A stretch of DNA of 64,000 bases from Planctomycetota bacterium (GTDB lineage Bacteria; Planctomycetota; Phycisphaerae; WQYP01): assembly GCA_021818445.1 (NCBI GenBank), contig JAKAEB010000008.1, positions 1 to 64,000 on the forward strand, in the 5' to 3' direction. The notes under the pieces were generated by a model. The model saw nothing but the letters and a program-made list of their open reading frames with translations, was not told where the DNA came from and searched no databases. Positions 30,906 through 39,754 of the stretch are shown one piece after another. How positions within the stretch are numbered: position 1 is the stretch's first letter; each line of letters opens with the position of its first letter. The position numbers were made by a program, and so were the translations under genes.

Positions 30906-32024
30906 ATGCGTATGATGTTAACAGGACAGGTAGGGCTCGATAAGGCACAGTATCTGCAGCAGGTGCAGGACATGGCCCGCGAAGCCGGTGAACCGGTCCG
31001 GGTCTTCAATGTCGGCGAGATGATGTACCGAGAGGCACCCGATGTGCGCCCGGGCCGGATATTGGATCTGCCCCTGTCGCGCCTCACCAGTCTGCGGCGT
31101 GCCGTCTTCCGCGACATCCTCAACGAAGCGCCCAGGCATCGACATGTGATTGTTAACTCACATGCAACGTTTCGCTGGCGGAATGGTCTTTTTTCCGCCT
31201 TTGATTTTGACCAGCTTGCGATGCTGAATGCGGATGTGTATGTGACGCTGCTGGACAATGTGGAATCCGTTCACGGCCGCCTGCTGCGGGACGGCACCGA
31301 CAGCCATACGCTTAAAGATTTGTTGGTTTGGCGCGAGGAGGAAATACTCGCTACGGAAATTATCTCCAAAGTAAGTCCAGATCGACCCACGCCGTTTTTT
31401 GTTCTCGCACGCGGAAGAGAAAAATCCACCGCCCGCACGCTTTTTCGACTCCTGACCCGACCGGGTATGCGAAAAGTGTATCCCAGTTTTCCCATGAGTC
31501 ACGTTGTTGATATGCCGCAGGTGCTTGATGAAATCCAGCGGTTTCGGCAAAAATTGGCCGGGTATTTCATCGCGTTTGACCCCGGCGACGTCGATGAAAA
31601 ACAACTCTACGATCGGGCCGTGGCCGCCCTGGGCGAACATCAGCAAACGCTCAACATTCAATTGGATGGTCGCACCGCAACCCTGCGGTCTGCGGAAATC
31701 GTCTCCGTCGGGGCAGACATCAACGGCCAAATCTACGCCCGTGACTTCATGATGGTTCGGCAAAGTGACATGATCGTGTCACTGATACCTGAACTCCCCG
31801 GCGGGCGGCCCGGTCTCTCCAGCGGCGTGGAACGCGAACTCCAGCATGCCTTTGATCATGGCCGCGAGGTCTATGTCATTTGGAAACCGCAAAGCGGCCC
31901 CAGCCCGTTTATCACGCAGACCGCCACCCATGTATTTACCTCGGTGGATGAGGCGATTAACCATTTCAAGATGAAAGGCATGATCATGCCGCAGTCTTTA
32001 TTTGAAGCCGCAGGCACCCCATGA
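30906..32024 (+). CDS. adenylate kinase-like P-loop protein fused to a nucleoside 2-deoxyribosyltransferase-like C-terminal domain
   Basis: N-terminal MLTGQVGLDKAQYL...; C-terminal DINGQIYARDFMMVRQSDMIVSLIPELPGGRPGLSSGVERELQHAFDHGREVYVIW. Confidence 0.6.
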   Translation: MRMMLTGQVGLDKAQYLQQVQDMAREAGEPVRVFNVGEMMYREAPDVRPGRILDLPLSRLTSLRRAVFRDILNEAPRHRHVIVNSHATFRWRNGLFSAFDFDQLAMLNADVYVTLLDNVESVHGRLLRDGTDSHTLKDLLVWREEEILATEIISKVSPDRPTPFFVLARGREKSTARTLFRLLTRPGMRKVYPSFPMSHVVDMPQVLDEIQRFRQKLAGYFIAFDPGDVDEKQLYDRAVAALGEHQQTLNIQLDGRTATLRSAEIVSVGADINGQIYARDFMMVRQSDMIVSLIPELPGGRPGLSSGVERELQHAFDHGREVYVIWKPQSGPSPFITQTATHVFTSVDEAINHFKMKGMIMPQSLFEAAGTP

Positions 32025-32959
32025 CCGAAGCATTCCCGGCACAGACGATACCCCACCTCCGACCGGCCGATCCAGTCGCGCCGGTTGCCGACCCACCTCT
32101 TTTAATGGGAATATTAAATTTAACGCCGGAGAGCTTCAGTGATGGCGGGCAGTTTTTAGCCAACGGTGCCGTTGACGTGCCCCGGGTCGCAGCCGCGGCT
32201 CTGGCTATGGCCAAAGCCGGCGCGGATATTATTGATGTGGGTGCCGAAGCTACATCCTTTCATCGGCCAGGTGTTTTGCCGGTACCGCCGCAGGAACAGA
32301 TTCGGCGGCTTTCAACCACGCTGATGCAAACTCGGCGTACGCTCGATGAGCACGGCCTGAAGGCGGTGGCGCTGAGCATTGACACACGCAGCGCCGATGT
32401 GGCGAAATACGCCTTGGATCAGGGCGTCGACATGATCAATGATGTCTCCGGTGGACGCGCCGATCCGGCTATGCTTACGACGGCGGCGGCGGCCGGCTGC
32501 CCCGTGATTCTTATGCATGCCTGGCAGGAAAGTCCTGATCAGACACCCGCACCGCATTCGGATGTGCTTGCCGATGTCGTAACTGAACTGCGGCAGATGA
32601 AGGCCGCGGCTCTGGTGGCGGGGGTTAAAGCCGACCGGATCATTCTCGATCCCGGTATCGGCTTTGGAAAAACCGCCGACGATAATTGGCGGATATTGCG
32701 CGGTATCAGTACCCTTGGCGGGATTGAATCTCCCATAGCGCTGGGTGTGTCACGCAAACGCATCACACGCGATATCCTCCCGCCGGATATGCAAAATTGG
32801 CCCCATCGTGATATCGCCACCGCCATCATAATCGCCGCCATCGCCTCCGCACCTGTCGCCATTTTTCGGGTGCACGACATCCGCCTGGCAAAAGTGGCAT
32901 TGTCGGCAGTCAGCCGCCTGAAACCCTCACCTGCCACACGGACGCAAACCTATGAGTGA
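32021..32959 (+). CDS. folP: dihydropteroate synthase
   Basis: LMGILNLTPESFSDGGQF, GADIIDVGAEAT, MINDVSGG, IILDPGIGFGKTADDNWRIL; ATGA overlap with upstream ORF. Confidence 0.95.
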   Translation: MTEAFPAQTIPHLRPADPVAPVADPPLLMGILNLTPESFSDGGQFLANGAVDVPRVAAAALAMAKAGADIIDVGAEATSFHRPGVLPVPPQEQIRRLSTTLMQTRRTLDEHGLKAVALSIDTRSADVAKYALDQGVDMINDVSGGRADPAMLTTAAAAGCPVILMHAWQESPDQTPAPHSDVLADVVTELRQMKAAALVAGVKADRIILDPGIGFGKTADDNWRILRGISTLGGIESPIALGVSRKRITRDILPPDMQNWPHRDIATAIIIAAIASAPVAIFRVHDIRLAKVALSAVSRLKPSPATRTQTYE

Positions 32960-33060
32960 ACGTGGTGAGGCACTTCTCTCGTTTTTGCCGTATTTACCGC
33001 AAAAACGGGTAAAATCATGACCGTCATGGAAATCGCTGAAATCATGGAAGGAGGTGCGTT

Positions 33061-33276
33061 TTGATCGATTCTGAATTGCTGGAAATATTGGTTTGCCCCT
33101 TGACGCGCAGTCGCCTGCATCAGGACGGAGATTATCTGGTCTCAGAGGTTGGCGGGCTGAAATATCCCATCCGTGACGGAATACCCGTCCTGCTGGTGTC
33201 GGATGCGATTGTGCCCCCGGAAATTGGATCCATGGAGGCATTCCGTGAAAAATACAAAGATCAAATACCAGATTGA
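33061..33276 (+). CDS. Trm112-family protein
   Basis: LLEILVCPLTRSRLHQDGDYLVSEVGGLKYPIRDGIPVLLV. Confidence 0.88.
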   Translation: MIDSELLEILVCPLTRSRLHQDGDYLVSEVGGLKYPIRDGIPVLLVSDAIVPPEIGSMEAFREKYKDQIPD

Positions 33277-33375
33277 CTTGTCCACATATATTTGAATCAG
33301 CTCGAAAGTGAACCTAACATCATAGGTGGCGTTGGAGGCGGCTGAAATAGTCAGACTGGCGAATTGGGTGTGTAA

Positions 33376-33873
33376 ATGAGCTGTGATCGTTGCAATAAAC
33401 CTGCCACGGTTCATATTAAGGAAATCAGCGGTGGGGCGGTGCGCGAGTTGCACCTTTGCGAAAAATGCGCTGCCGAGCAGGGAATGGTGGCGCAAAAGCA
33501 CGCCACATTCTTTGAATCGGTCAATGCCCTGATCGTCGGCAAAACCGCCGACGAAATCAAAAACCTGAAATGCCCGAATTGCGGCATGACATGGAAAGAA
33601 TTCAAAGACACTGGTTTACTTGGCTGCACGAAAGATTACGAAATATTTGCAGTGCAGTTAACCGCGTGGATCGAATCCGCCCAGGCGGGGGGCAACCACC
33701 ACACAGGCAAAATACCGGCCGCGCGGGCCATTCACGGGCCAGGGTATCTACGCCTGAAGGAAACCATCTTGCGCATGAAGGCAGAACTGTCGCAGGCGGT
33801 TTCTGAAGAGGATTACCACCATGCCGCCGAATTGCGCGATAAGATCAAGGCGATGGAATCGCAAACAGGTTGA
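33376..33873 (+). CDS. mcsA: McsA-like protein, UvrB/UvrC motif
   Basis: MSCDRCNKPATVHIKEISGGAVRELHLCEKCA, CPNCGMTW, C-terminal UVR motif; next to mcsB. Confidence 0.88.
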   Translation: MSCDRCNKPATVHIKEISGGAVRELHLCEKCAAEQGMVAQKHATFFESVNALIVGKTADEIKNLKCPNCGMTWKEFKDTGLLGCTKDYEIFAVQLTAWIESAQAGGNHHTGKIPAARAIHGPGYLRLKETILRMKAELSQAVSEEDYHHAAELRDKIKAMESQTG

Positions 33874-33893
33874 TTGTTTCAAGCGAGATATGC

Positions 33894-34958
33894 ATGCTTA
33901 CTCTTGAAAATATGCCCGGTCGTCTTTGCCAATGGCTAAGCGCCCCAGGCCCGCAACATGAAATCCTCATCAGTTCACGCGTACGCCTGGCCAGAAATTT
34001 GCTTGCGTTCCCCTTCATGAGCAAAGCCAGCGAGCCGCAGCGGCAGGAAATTCAAACCACCCTTCGGACCCGTCTGCAGCATTTAAAAGAGGCACCGGGT
34101 CATCTGTATGTAGATATGTCTGAAATTAATGATGTAGACCGGCAGATGCTTCTGGAACGCCACCTCATCAGCCGCCAGTTGGCCGCACCCGATGGCAGCA
34201 AAGGAGTATTTATCACCGAGGGGGAAGATATCAGCGTGATGGTCAACGAGGAAGATCATCTCCGTATTCAGGCTATCGCACCGGGTTTGCAAATTCAGGA
34301 ATGCTGGCAAAAAGCCACCACCGTTGATGACGAACTCGAAGCGGGGCTTGATTTTGCCTTCAGTGATAAGCTGGGCTATCTCACGGCGTGTCCGACCAAC
34401 CTGGGCACCGGGCTTCGCGTTTCGGTCATGGTGCATCTGCCGGCCCTGCAACTTACAGGAAAGATTGATCAAATCAAACAGGCAGCCAAGGATATGCGCC
34501 TGGCCATTCGAGGCCTTTACGGTGAAGGCACGGAAGCATTTGGCGACTTTTATCAGATCAGCAACCAGACCACACTGGGACGCAGCGAGCAGGAAATAAT
34601 AAAAGAGTTTAACGATCTCGTGGTGCCGCGGATACTGCTGGCTGAAGAAGCCGCCCGCGATCAGTTGGCTGCCGAGAATCCGCTTCTGCTGGATGACCGA
34701 ATCGGCCGGGCACTCGGTGTGTTGCAGCACGCGCGGCTCTTGACAGCGGAAGAGGCACTTTTCCACCTTTCATATTTACGCCTGGGCGTTACCATGAAAC
34801 GCATCAGTGGCTTGGATTTATCCGCGATCAACGCCCTTTTCCTCCTTTCGCAGACCGCTCATCTGCAAAAACTGGAAGGCGGCACCCTGGATGAAAATAC
34901 GCGTAAAGCGGCGCGGGCGGGGTTGCTTCGGCAAAAACTTTCACAGGGCGGCCTGTAG
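33894..34958 (+). CDS. mcsB: protein arginine kinase McsB
   Basis: ISSRVRLARNLLAFPF, NEEDHLRIQAI, LTACPTNLGTGLRVSVMVHLPAL; ORF from 33870, likely start 33894. Confidence 0.93.
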   Translation: MLTLENMPGRLCQWLSAPGPQHEILISSRVRLARNLLAFPFMSKASEPQRQEIQTTLRTRLQHLKEAPGHLYVDMSEINDVDRQMLLERHLISRQLAAPDGSKGVFITEGEDISVMVNEEDHLRIQAIAPGLQIQECWQKATTVDDELEAGLDFAFSDKLGYLTACPTNLGTGLRVSVMVHLPALQLTGKIDQIKQAAKDMRLAIRGLYGEGTEAFGDFYQISNQTTLGRSEQEIIKEFNDLVVPRILLAEEAARDQLAAENPLLLDDRIGRALGVLQHARLLTAEEALFHLSYLRLGVTMKRISGLDLSAINALFLLSQTAHLQKLEGGTLDENTRKAARAGLLRQKLSQGGL

Positions 34959-35065
34959 CGTTCACCGGTTTGCCCGAATCGTTTCTGATTTTGCTGGCGG
35001 TTGCACGAACGACTTACTTCTGCAGGGTTTTTATCATCGTGTTCGCGATGGGACAGGCAGTGTCG

Positions 35066-36373
35066 ATGCGCAAAAAAATTATCGCAGTTTCAGGGTTTTC
35101 TCTGGGGTGCCTTTTCGTCGCCCAAAGCTTTGCTGCCGCGGCACCTGCCGCTTCGGCCATATCTGCCGCACTTAATTTGCTGGCAAAAGCAGACCAATAC
35201 ATCCAACGGATGAACATTCCACTTTCTCGGCGCTCCGTGGCCGCCGCCCGAACCGCCCTGCTGCCGGCCATTGCCAATCCACGCCAGACAGACATTCGGG
35301 CATTCATTGCGCTGGGGCGCGTGGGGCTTTACACGGGTGATCAATCGGATATGGCTTACGCGTTGGCGGGCATCATGCGCGTTGACCCGAACAACCAAAC
35401 CAGCGCCGGCGAAAAAAAATGGGTGGCAGATTTAAAACGCCAAGTTGCGCCATCGCTCCTTAAATCAGTCATGGCCCAGCGCCATCAATTTGTAATCCAT
35501 TGGTTGGCGGCGTCGAAAGGTTCTGTCGCCGATGAAATGCTGGTTGGCGAAGACTATTTCAAAGGAACGGGTACTCCGGTCAATCCTCCCGCAAGCCTGC
35601 AATACACCCACGCCGCCGCCGTCGCCGGTAATTCGATAGCGATGGCCAATATGGGTTTTTTTTACTTATATGGTAAAGGTGTAAAGGCCGACTACAACCG
35701 GGGGCGTTATTGGTATAAAAAGTCGGCCATGGATGGATACGCCGATGCCATGTTCCAGCTTGGCATGCTCGACTATGGGCGAATCACCGGCGGCACCACG
35801 CCATTTGGCATTCAGACCGGCCCAATCCAGAGGGATTATAGCGGTGCGATTAAATGGTGGAAGCTGGCTGCAGCCAAGGGTGACGGCCGTTCAATGGATT
35901 GTCTGGGCCAGCTATATTTATCCGGCACCGGTGTGAAGCGTGATTATTCAAAAGCCCTTGAATCTTTCAAAAAGGCCGCCCACCTGGGTGTCCTGTCTGG
36001 CTATGAGCATCTGGGGTTGATGTACCAGCAGGGGCTTGGTGTCAAGGTCGATATGACTGCGGCCGCCAAGCTCTATGCGATGGCCGCCGCGCGTGGCGAC
36101 TCCAACAGTATGCTTCGCCTCGCTCTCTTGTACATGTACGGGAAAGGTGTTAAACAGAACAACAAAATGGCGCTGCATCTGGAGCATCAAGCCGCCGCGC
36201 TTGGCAATCCGCACGCCATGTACAATCTTGGGTATATGTATGCCCACGGTCTTTGCGTGCCTGTCAGCCGACGCCTCGCGTTTATCTGGTTCACGCAGGC
36301 CAAAAAGGCGGGCGATCCCGCTGCTCAGGCGGCGTTGTACAAGCTGCTGCACATCCATCCCGGCGGTTTTTAA
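35066..36373 (+). CDS. Sel1-repeat (SLR) exported protein
   Basis: Signal peptide MRKKIIAVSGFSLGCLFVAQSFAAAAP; repeats such as GNSIAMANMGFFYLYGKGVKADYNRGRYWYKKSAMDGYADAMFQLG. Confidence 0.88.
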   Translation: MRKKIIAVSGFSLGCLFVAQSFAAAAPAASAISAALNLLAKADQYIQRMNIPLSRRSVAAARTALLPAIANPRQTDIRAFIALGRVGLYTGDQSDMAYALAGIMRVDPNNQTSAGEKKWVADLKRQVAPSLLKSVMAQRHQFVIHWLAASKGSVADEMLVGEDYFKGTGTPVNPPASLQYTHAAAVAGNSIAMANMGFFYLYGKGVKADYNRGRYWYKKSAMDGYADAMFQLGMLDYGRITGGTTPFGIQTGPIQRDYSGAIKWWKLAAAKGDGRSMDCLGQLYLSGTGVKRDYSKALESFKKAAHLGVLSGYEHLGLMYQQGLGVKVDMTAAAKLYAMAAARGDSNSMLRLALLYMYGKGVKQNNKMALHLEHQAAALGNPHAMYNLGYMYAHGLCVPVSRRLAFIWFTQAKKAGDPAAQAALYKLLHIHPGGF

Positions 36374-36397
36374 GCTAATGGAAATATCTTTGCAATC

Positions 36398-37320
36398 TTG
36401 GCGCTCGGCGGTGCAAATCAATTTCCTTACCGCAGTGATGGCGGGGGTTCACGCCGCCCGTACATAGCTCCGGGCTTGCCCGGAGTTGCTTAATTTCCAT
36501 GGTGCGGCCAATACGGTGTGAATGATCCTATGCCACAACCTCTGTGTCTCTTTTTCTCTGCGCGCCAAAAAAAACAAACATCATCATGCCAACGGCATGA
36601 TACATTATGTCACACAGAGAGGTTTTTATATCTCGCACAGAGCCACGGAGAGAATTAAAAAAATACGACATCACGCTGCGCCCAGACTCCGCGTTCTTGG
36701 CGCTCCCGGCGGTGCGAATAGGTACTTTGATTCACCGCGAAGGGCGCGGAGGACGCCAAGAAACGCCAAGCCTATTGGAAATGGGCCTGTCAGATCGCCA
36801 TGATGTGGCCAATATTGCGTGAATGATCCTGTGACAAAACCTCCGTGGCTCTTTTCTCTGCGCGCTAAAAACACTATTTTGATTATGCCACCGGCATGAT
36901 ACCTTAACTCGCACAGAGAAGAGCTACGATTTCGCGCAGAGCCGCGGAGCCACGGAGAGAATTAAAAAAATACGAAATAACACCGCGCCCGGTCTTCGCG
37001 CTCTTGGCGATCTCGGCGGTGCAAATAATTACCCTGATTCGCCGCAAAGGTCGCAGAGGACGCCAAGAAACGCCAAGCATATTGGATATGAGCCTGTCAG
37101 ATCGCCATGACGCGGCCAATATTGCGTGAATGATCCTATGAGACAACCTCTGTGGCTCTTTTCTCTGTGCGCTAAAAAAAACAACAAACATCATCATGCC
37201 AGCGGCATGATACCTTAACTCGCACAGAGAAGGGTTACGATCTCGCGCAGAGCCACGGAGAGAACTAAAAAAATACGAAATAACACCGAGCCGCGGTGTT
37301 CGCAAAGTTAACGGTGAAAA
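36398..37320. repeat. tandem dispersed repeat cluster B (inverted relative to cluster A)
   Basis: GGCGGTGCAAAT/GGTGCGAAT anchors at about 36411, 36712 and 37019 (spacing 301-307 bp); ATCATGCC-n-GGCATGAT hairpins; GCCGCAAAGGTCGCAGAGGACGCCAAGAAACGCCAAGC. Confidence 0.9.
36468..36485. repeat. small hairpin CTCCGGGC-TT-GCCCGGAG
   Basis: Perfect 8-bp stem in the context gtacatag...ttgcttaa, as at 59823. Confidence 0.8.
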
Positions 37321-37472
37321 TATTCGATATGCGGATGGCCCAGCGAGCCGCCGGGCTTGTCCCGGCGGGTAAAAAAATAACGCATTCGTGTGCGAAATAT
37401 CGCTGCGTCCTCCTTGCACGCCCCACCCCGGCGCGTTATGTTCCGGGTTGTTGATTGCAGTTTTGAGGCCGA

Positions 37473-38264
37473 TTGATGGTCGCAATTGCTGAAAATAAAA
37501 TTCTCAGGGGCGGTGGCAACTATTATGCCGATGCCGTAACGCAGAATTATTATGTGCGGAATCGGTATTACGCCGCGCATCTGGGCAGATGGCTTACCCG
37601 CGACCCGATCGGCTACCAAGGCGGAATCAATCTTTACGAGTACGTCCAAAGCAGCCCGGTAGGGAATGTGGATGGGGCGGGGTTGGCAGTTACCGTAACG
37701 GGCAACGCTTGGCACGGAACCATCAAAATCAGCAAAGAGGTGAATCTGACGATACCGTTCGTCAACTATGTACTGGCAGCGGCGGGGGTGGAAGCGAAGG
37801 GCAAGTACAGTATCACGGCCATCCCTCACGCACACAAGAATCCACATCTCGGGTGGCCGCCGCATCTGAGCGGCCATTTTATTGGCGGCTTTTTGAAGGC
37901 CCAATTTGGGGCGACGGCGGCCGCCTCGGACGGTCCGTTGCAGGTGGATGCGACCGTTCTGGCCACGGCCCTCGCTTGGGATTCGCTGCGTGTAAAGATG
38001 AAGGGAAGCCTCTCCTACGTGCATTTCTTCAGTGTTAAATGCCACCATTTCAAGCTGGATGTGAGCCTTGATTTTTCCACCACCGACCAGGCCAACAGCA
38101 TTTTCGTGGCCGCTGCGGTGGCCGGGTTGGTAGCGGCACTGGAGGCGGAGGTTCCGGCGATTGCGGTGGTGGATACGGGGATTGTGGTGGTAGCCGACGA
38201 ACCCGTCGTCGAAGTAGTGGTGCGGACCATATTGGTCGATTTCGCAGAGAAATTGGCCGCCTGA
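37473..38264 (+). CDS. orphan Rhs repeat-associated core + variable C-terminal tip (candidate toxin tip, unknown)
   Basis: QNYYVRNRYYAAHLGRWLTRDPIGYQGGINLYEYVQSSPVGNVDGAGL then novel tip; lacks the upstream Rhs/YD repeats; no evident RBS. Confidence 0.8.
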   Translation: MMVAIAENKILRGGGNYYADAVTQNYYVRNRYYAAHLGRWLTRDPIGYQGGINLYEYVQSSPVGNVDGAGLAVTVTGNAWHGTIKISKEVNLTIPFVNYVLAAAGVEAKGKYSITAIPHAHKNPHLGWPPHLSGHFIGGFLKAQFGATAAASDGPLQVDATVLATALAWDSLRVKMKGSLSYVHFFSVKCHHFKLDVSLDFSTTDQANSIFVAAAVAGLVAALEAEVPAIAVVDTGIVVVADEPVVEVVVRTILVDFAEKLAA

Positions 38265-38265
38265 G

Positions 38266-39597
38266 TTGGCTGATGGCCGGCCGTCCTTCTGGTGTGCCGC
38301 CTCTGCCCGGCAGGCAAAGCCCAGGGTGGCCATCACCGTTGGAGAAACCTATTTGTTTTTCAGGCCCAGACAAAGGCAAGCGACGGAGGAGCAACTCGTC
38401 CTGCGTCTGATTGCAGATGCAAACAGAGCGTCGGCGGCCCGAGATCAACCCGGGGCGGAGAGATTCGCCCGCCGCGCCTTCGACCTCGCCAGCGGTGCCG
38501 AGCATCGGGTAAAGCCTGGGATCAGGGCGGCAGCCGCGATCAAATTGGCCGGAAGCCTCATAGATGGCTCGAACAATGCCGATGCGGCGAAAATACTTGA
38601 AGGCATCGGGAAATACGCTTCTGCAAGCGACCTTACGCCTGCGAATCGAATGACGATGCTGTATTATCGGTGTTGTCTTTATTTTGCCGACCATCGGAAT
38701 GCGGACATCGTCCGCGAGTTAGAGCCGGTCGTCTATCCCGCCGCAGGCCGTCTGGAGGGCGCAAGCCCCCTGGGTACCAGGCCCGAGTCCCAATTGGAAT
38801 CCTTGGTGGTGTGGCTGCTCCCATATTTGGGCTTCGCCTACCATGCCCTCGGGCGTTATGGCGACGCCGCAAAAACCATTCGGCGGTACCGCGCCCAAGA
38901 AGGGAGAACCACGGAGGTGTGGAAGGAGTGGATGGTATTGTCCTTGCTCGGTAAATCGGAGTTGATGGCAGGGAATGTCGAAGCCGCGAGGGCGGCGCTC
39001 TCCGAGTTGGAGAATCTGGCCAGCCGGCAAAACGCAGACCTCGTCTTTACGGCCGCGGCTGCGGAATTGGCCTTCAAATTGGGGGAAAAGGCGACCGGAA
39101 AAAAATGGGCCGAAATGGCGATTGCCGGGGCGCGGGATCAGGCCCGCGAGGCTCCAAAAAAAGTTGCCCCGAGCGTCGACGCAGTTATGGCCCCACTGGG
39201 GCATGCCTGCCTTTCGGCCGGGGAGCCGGCGCTGGCGGAGGCCGTCTTTCGGCAGGAATTGGAAGTACTTGAGCTTCCGGGGGCCGATCGCAGCATATCA
39301 AGGGCATACGCCATGAACAATATCGCGGTGGCCCAGCGTGACCAAGGGCATTATGAGAGTGCGCTTCAACTGTTGAACGAGGCATTAGCGGTGGGCCAAG
39401 CCGTTGCAAACGCGGATCAAGGGCTGATTGCTTCGATTTACAAGAACATCGGTATTGCCCAGCATAAACTCGGCAATACGCAAGCGGCTGCGGAGGCCTT
39501 CTCTCGGGCCGTGTCAATTGCAAAAACTGCCCTGCCGGAAGGCGACGTAGCACGGCAGAAGGTGTTGCAGGCGTGTCGCGAACTGGGTTATGAATGA
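38266..39597 (+). CDS. TPR-repeat protein (paralogue of the 41023 gene)
   Basis: TTG start 1 nt after the Rhs-tip stop; TPR-like NNIAVAQRDQGHYESALQLLNEALAVGQ; C-terminus LQACRELGYE shared with paralogue. Confidence 0.75.
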   Translation: MADGRPSFWCAASARQAKPRVAITVGETYLFFRPRQRQATEEQLVLRLIADANRASAARDQPGAERFARRAFDLASGAEHRVKPGIRAAAAIKLAGSLIDGSNNADAAKILEGIGKYASASDLTPANRMTMLYYRCCLYFADHRNADIVRELEPVVYPAAGRLEGASPLGTRPESQLESLVVWLLPYLGFAYHALGRYGDAAKTIRRYRAQEGRTTEVWKEWMVLSLLGKSELMAGNVEAARAALSELENLASRQNADLVFTAAAAELAFKLGEKATGKKWAEMAIAGARDQAREAPKKVAPSVDAVMAPLGHACLSAGEPALAEAVFRQELEVLELPGADRSISRAYAMNNIAVAQRDQGHYESALQLLNEALAVGQAVANADQGLIASIYKNIGIAQHKLGNTQAAAEAFSRAVSIAKTALPEGDVARQKVLQACRELGYE

Positions 39598-39754
39598 CGC
39601 TGGGGTGTACCGCACGGGGGGGACGGCTTGATGCGGCGGTAAAAGTCCGCGCTTCTTCGGTAAGATGTTTGGCAGCTTCAGCGCCGAAACTGGCTGACAG
39701 TCGCCGCATTTTCAGCGGCTGGAACACGTTGGAAACAATGGCCGGGATGGAATA

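Noticed and set aside
36398-37320. Possible CRISPR array
   Set aside because: Units are ~300 bp with imperfect internal palindromes, no short repeat/spacer pattern and no cas genes
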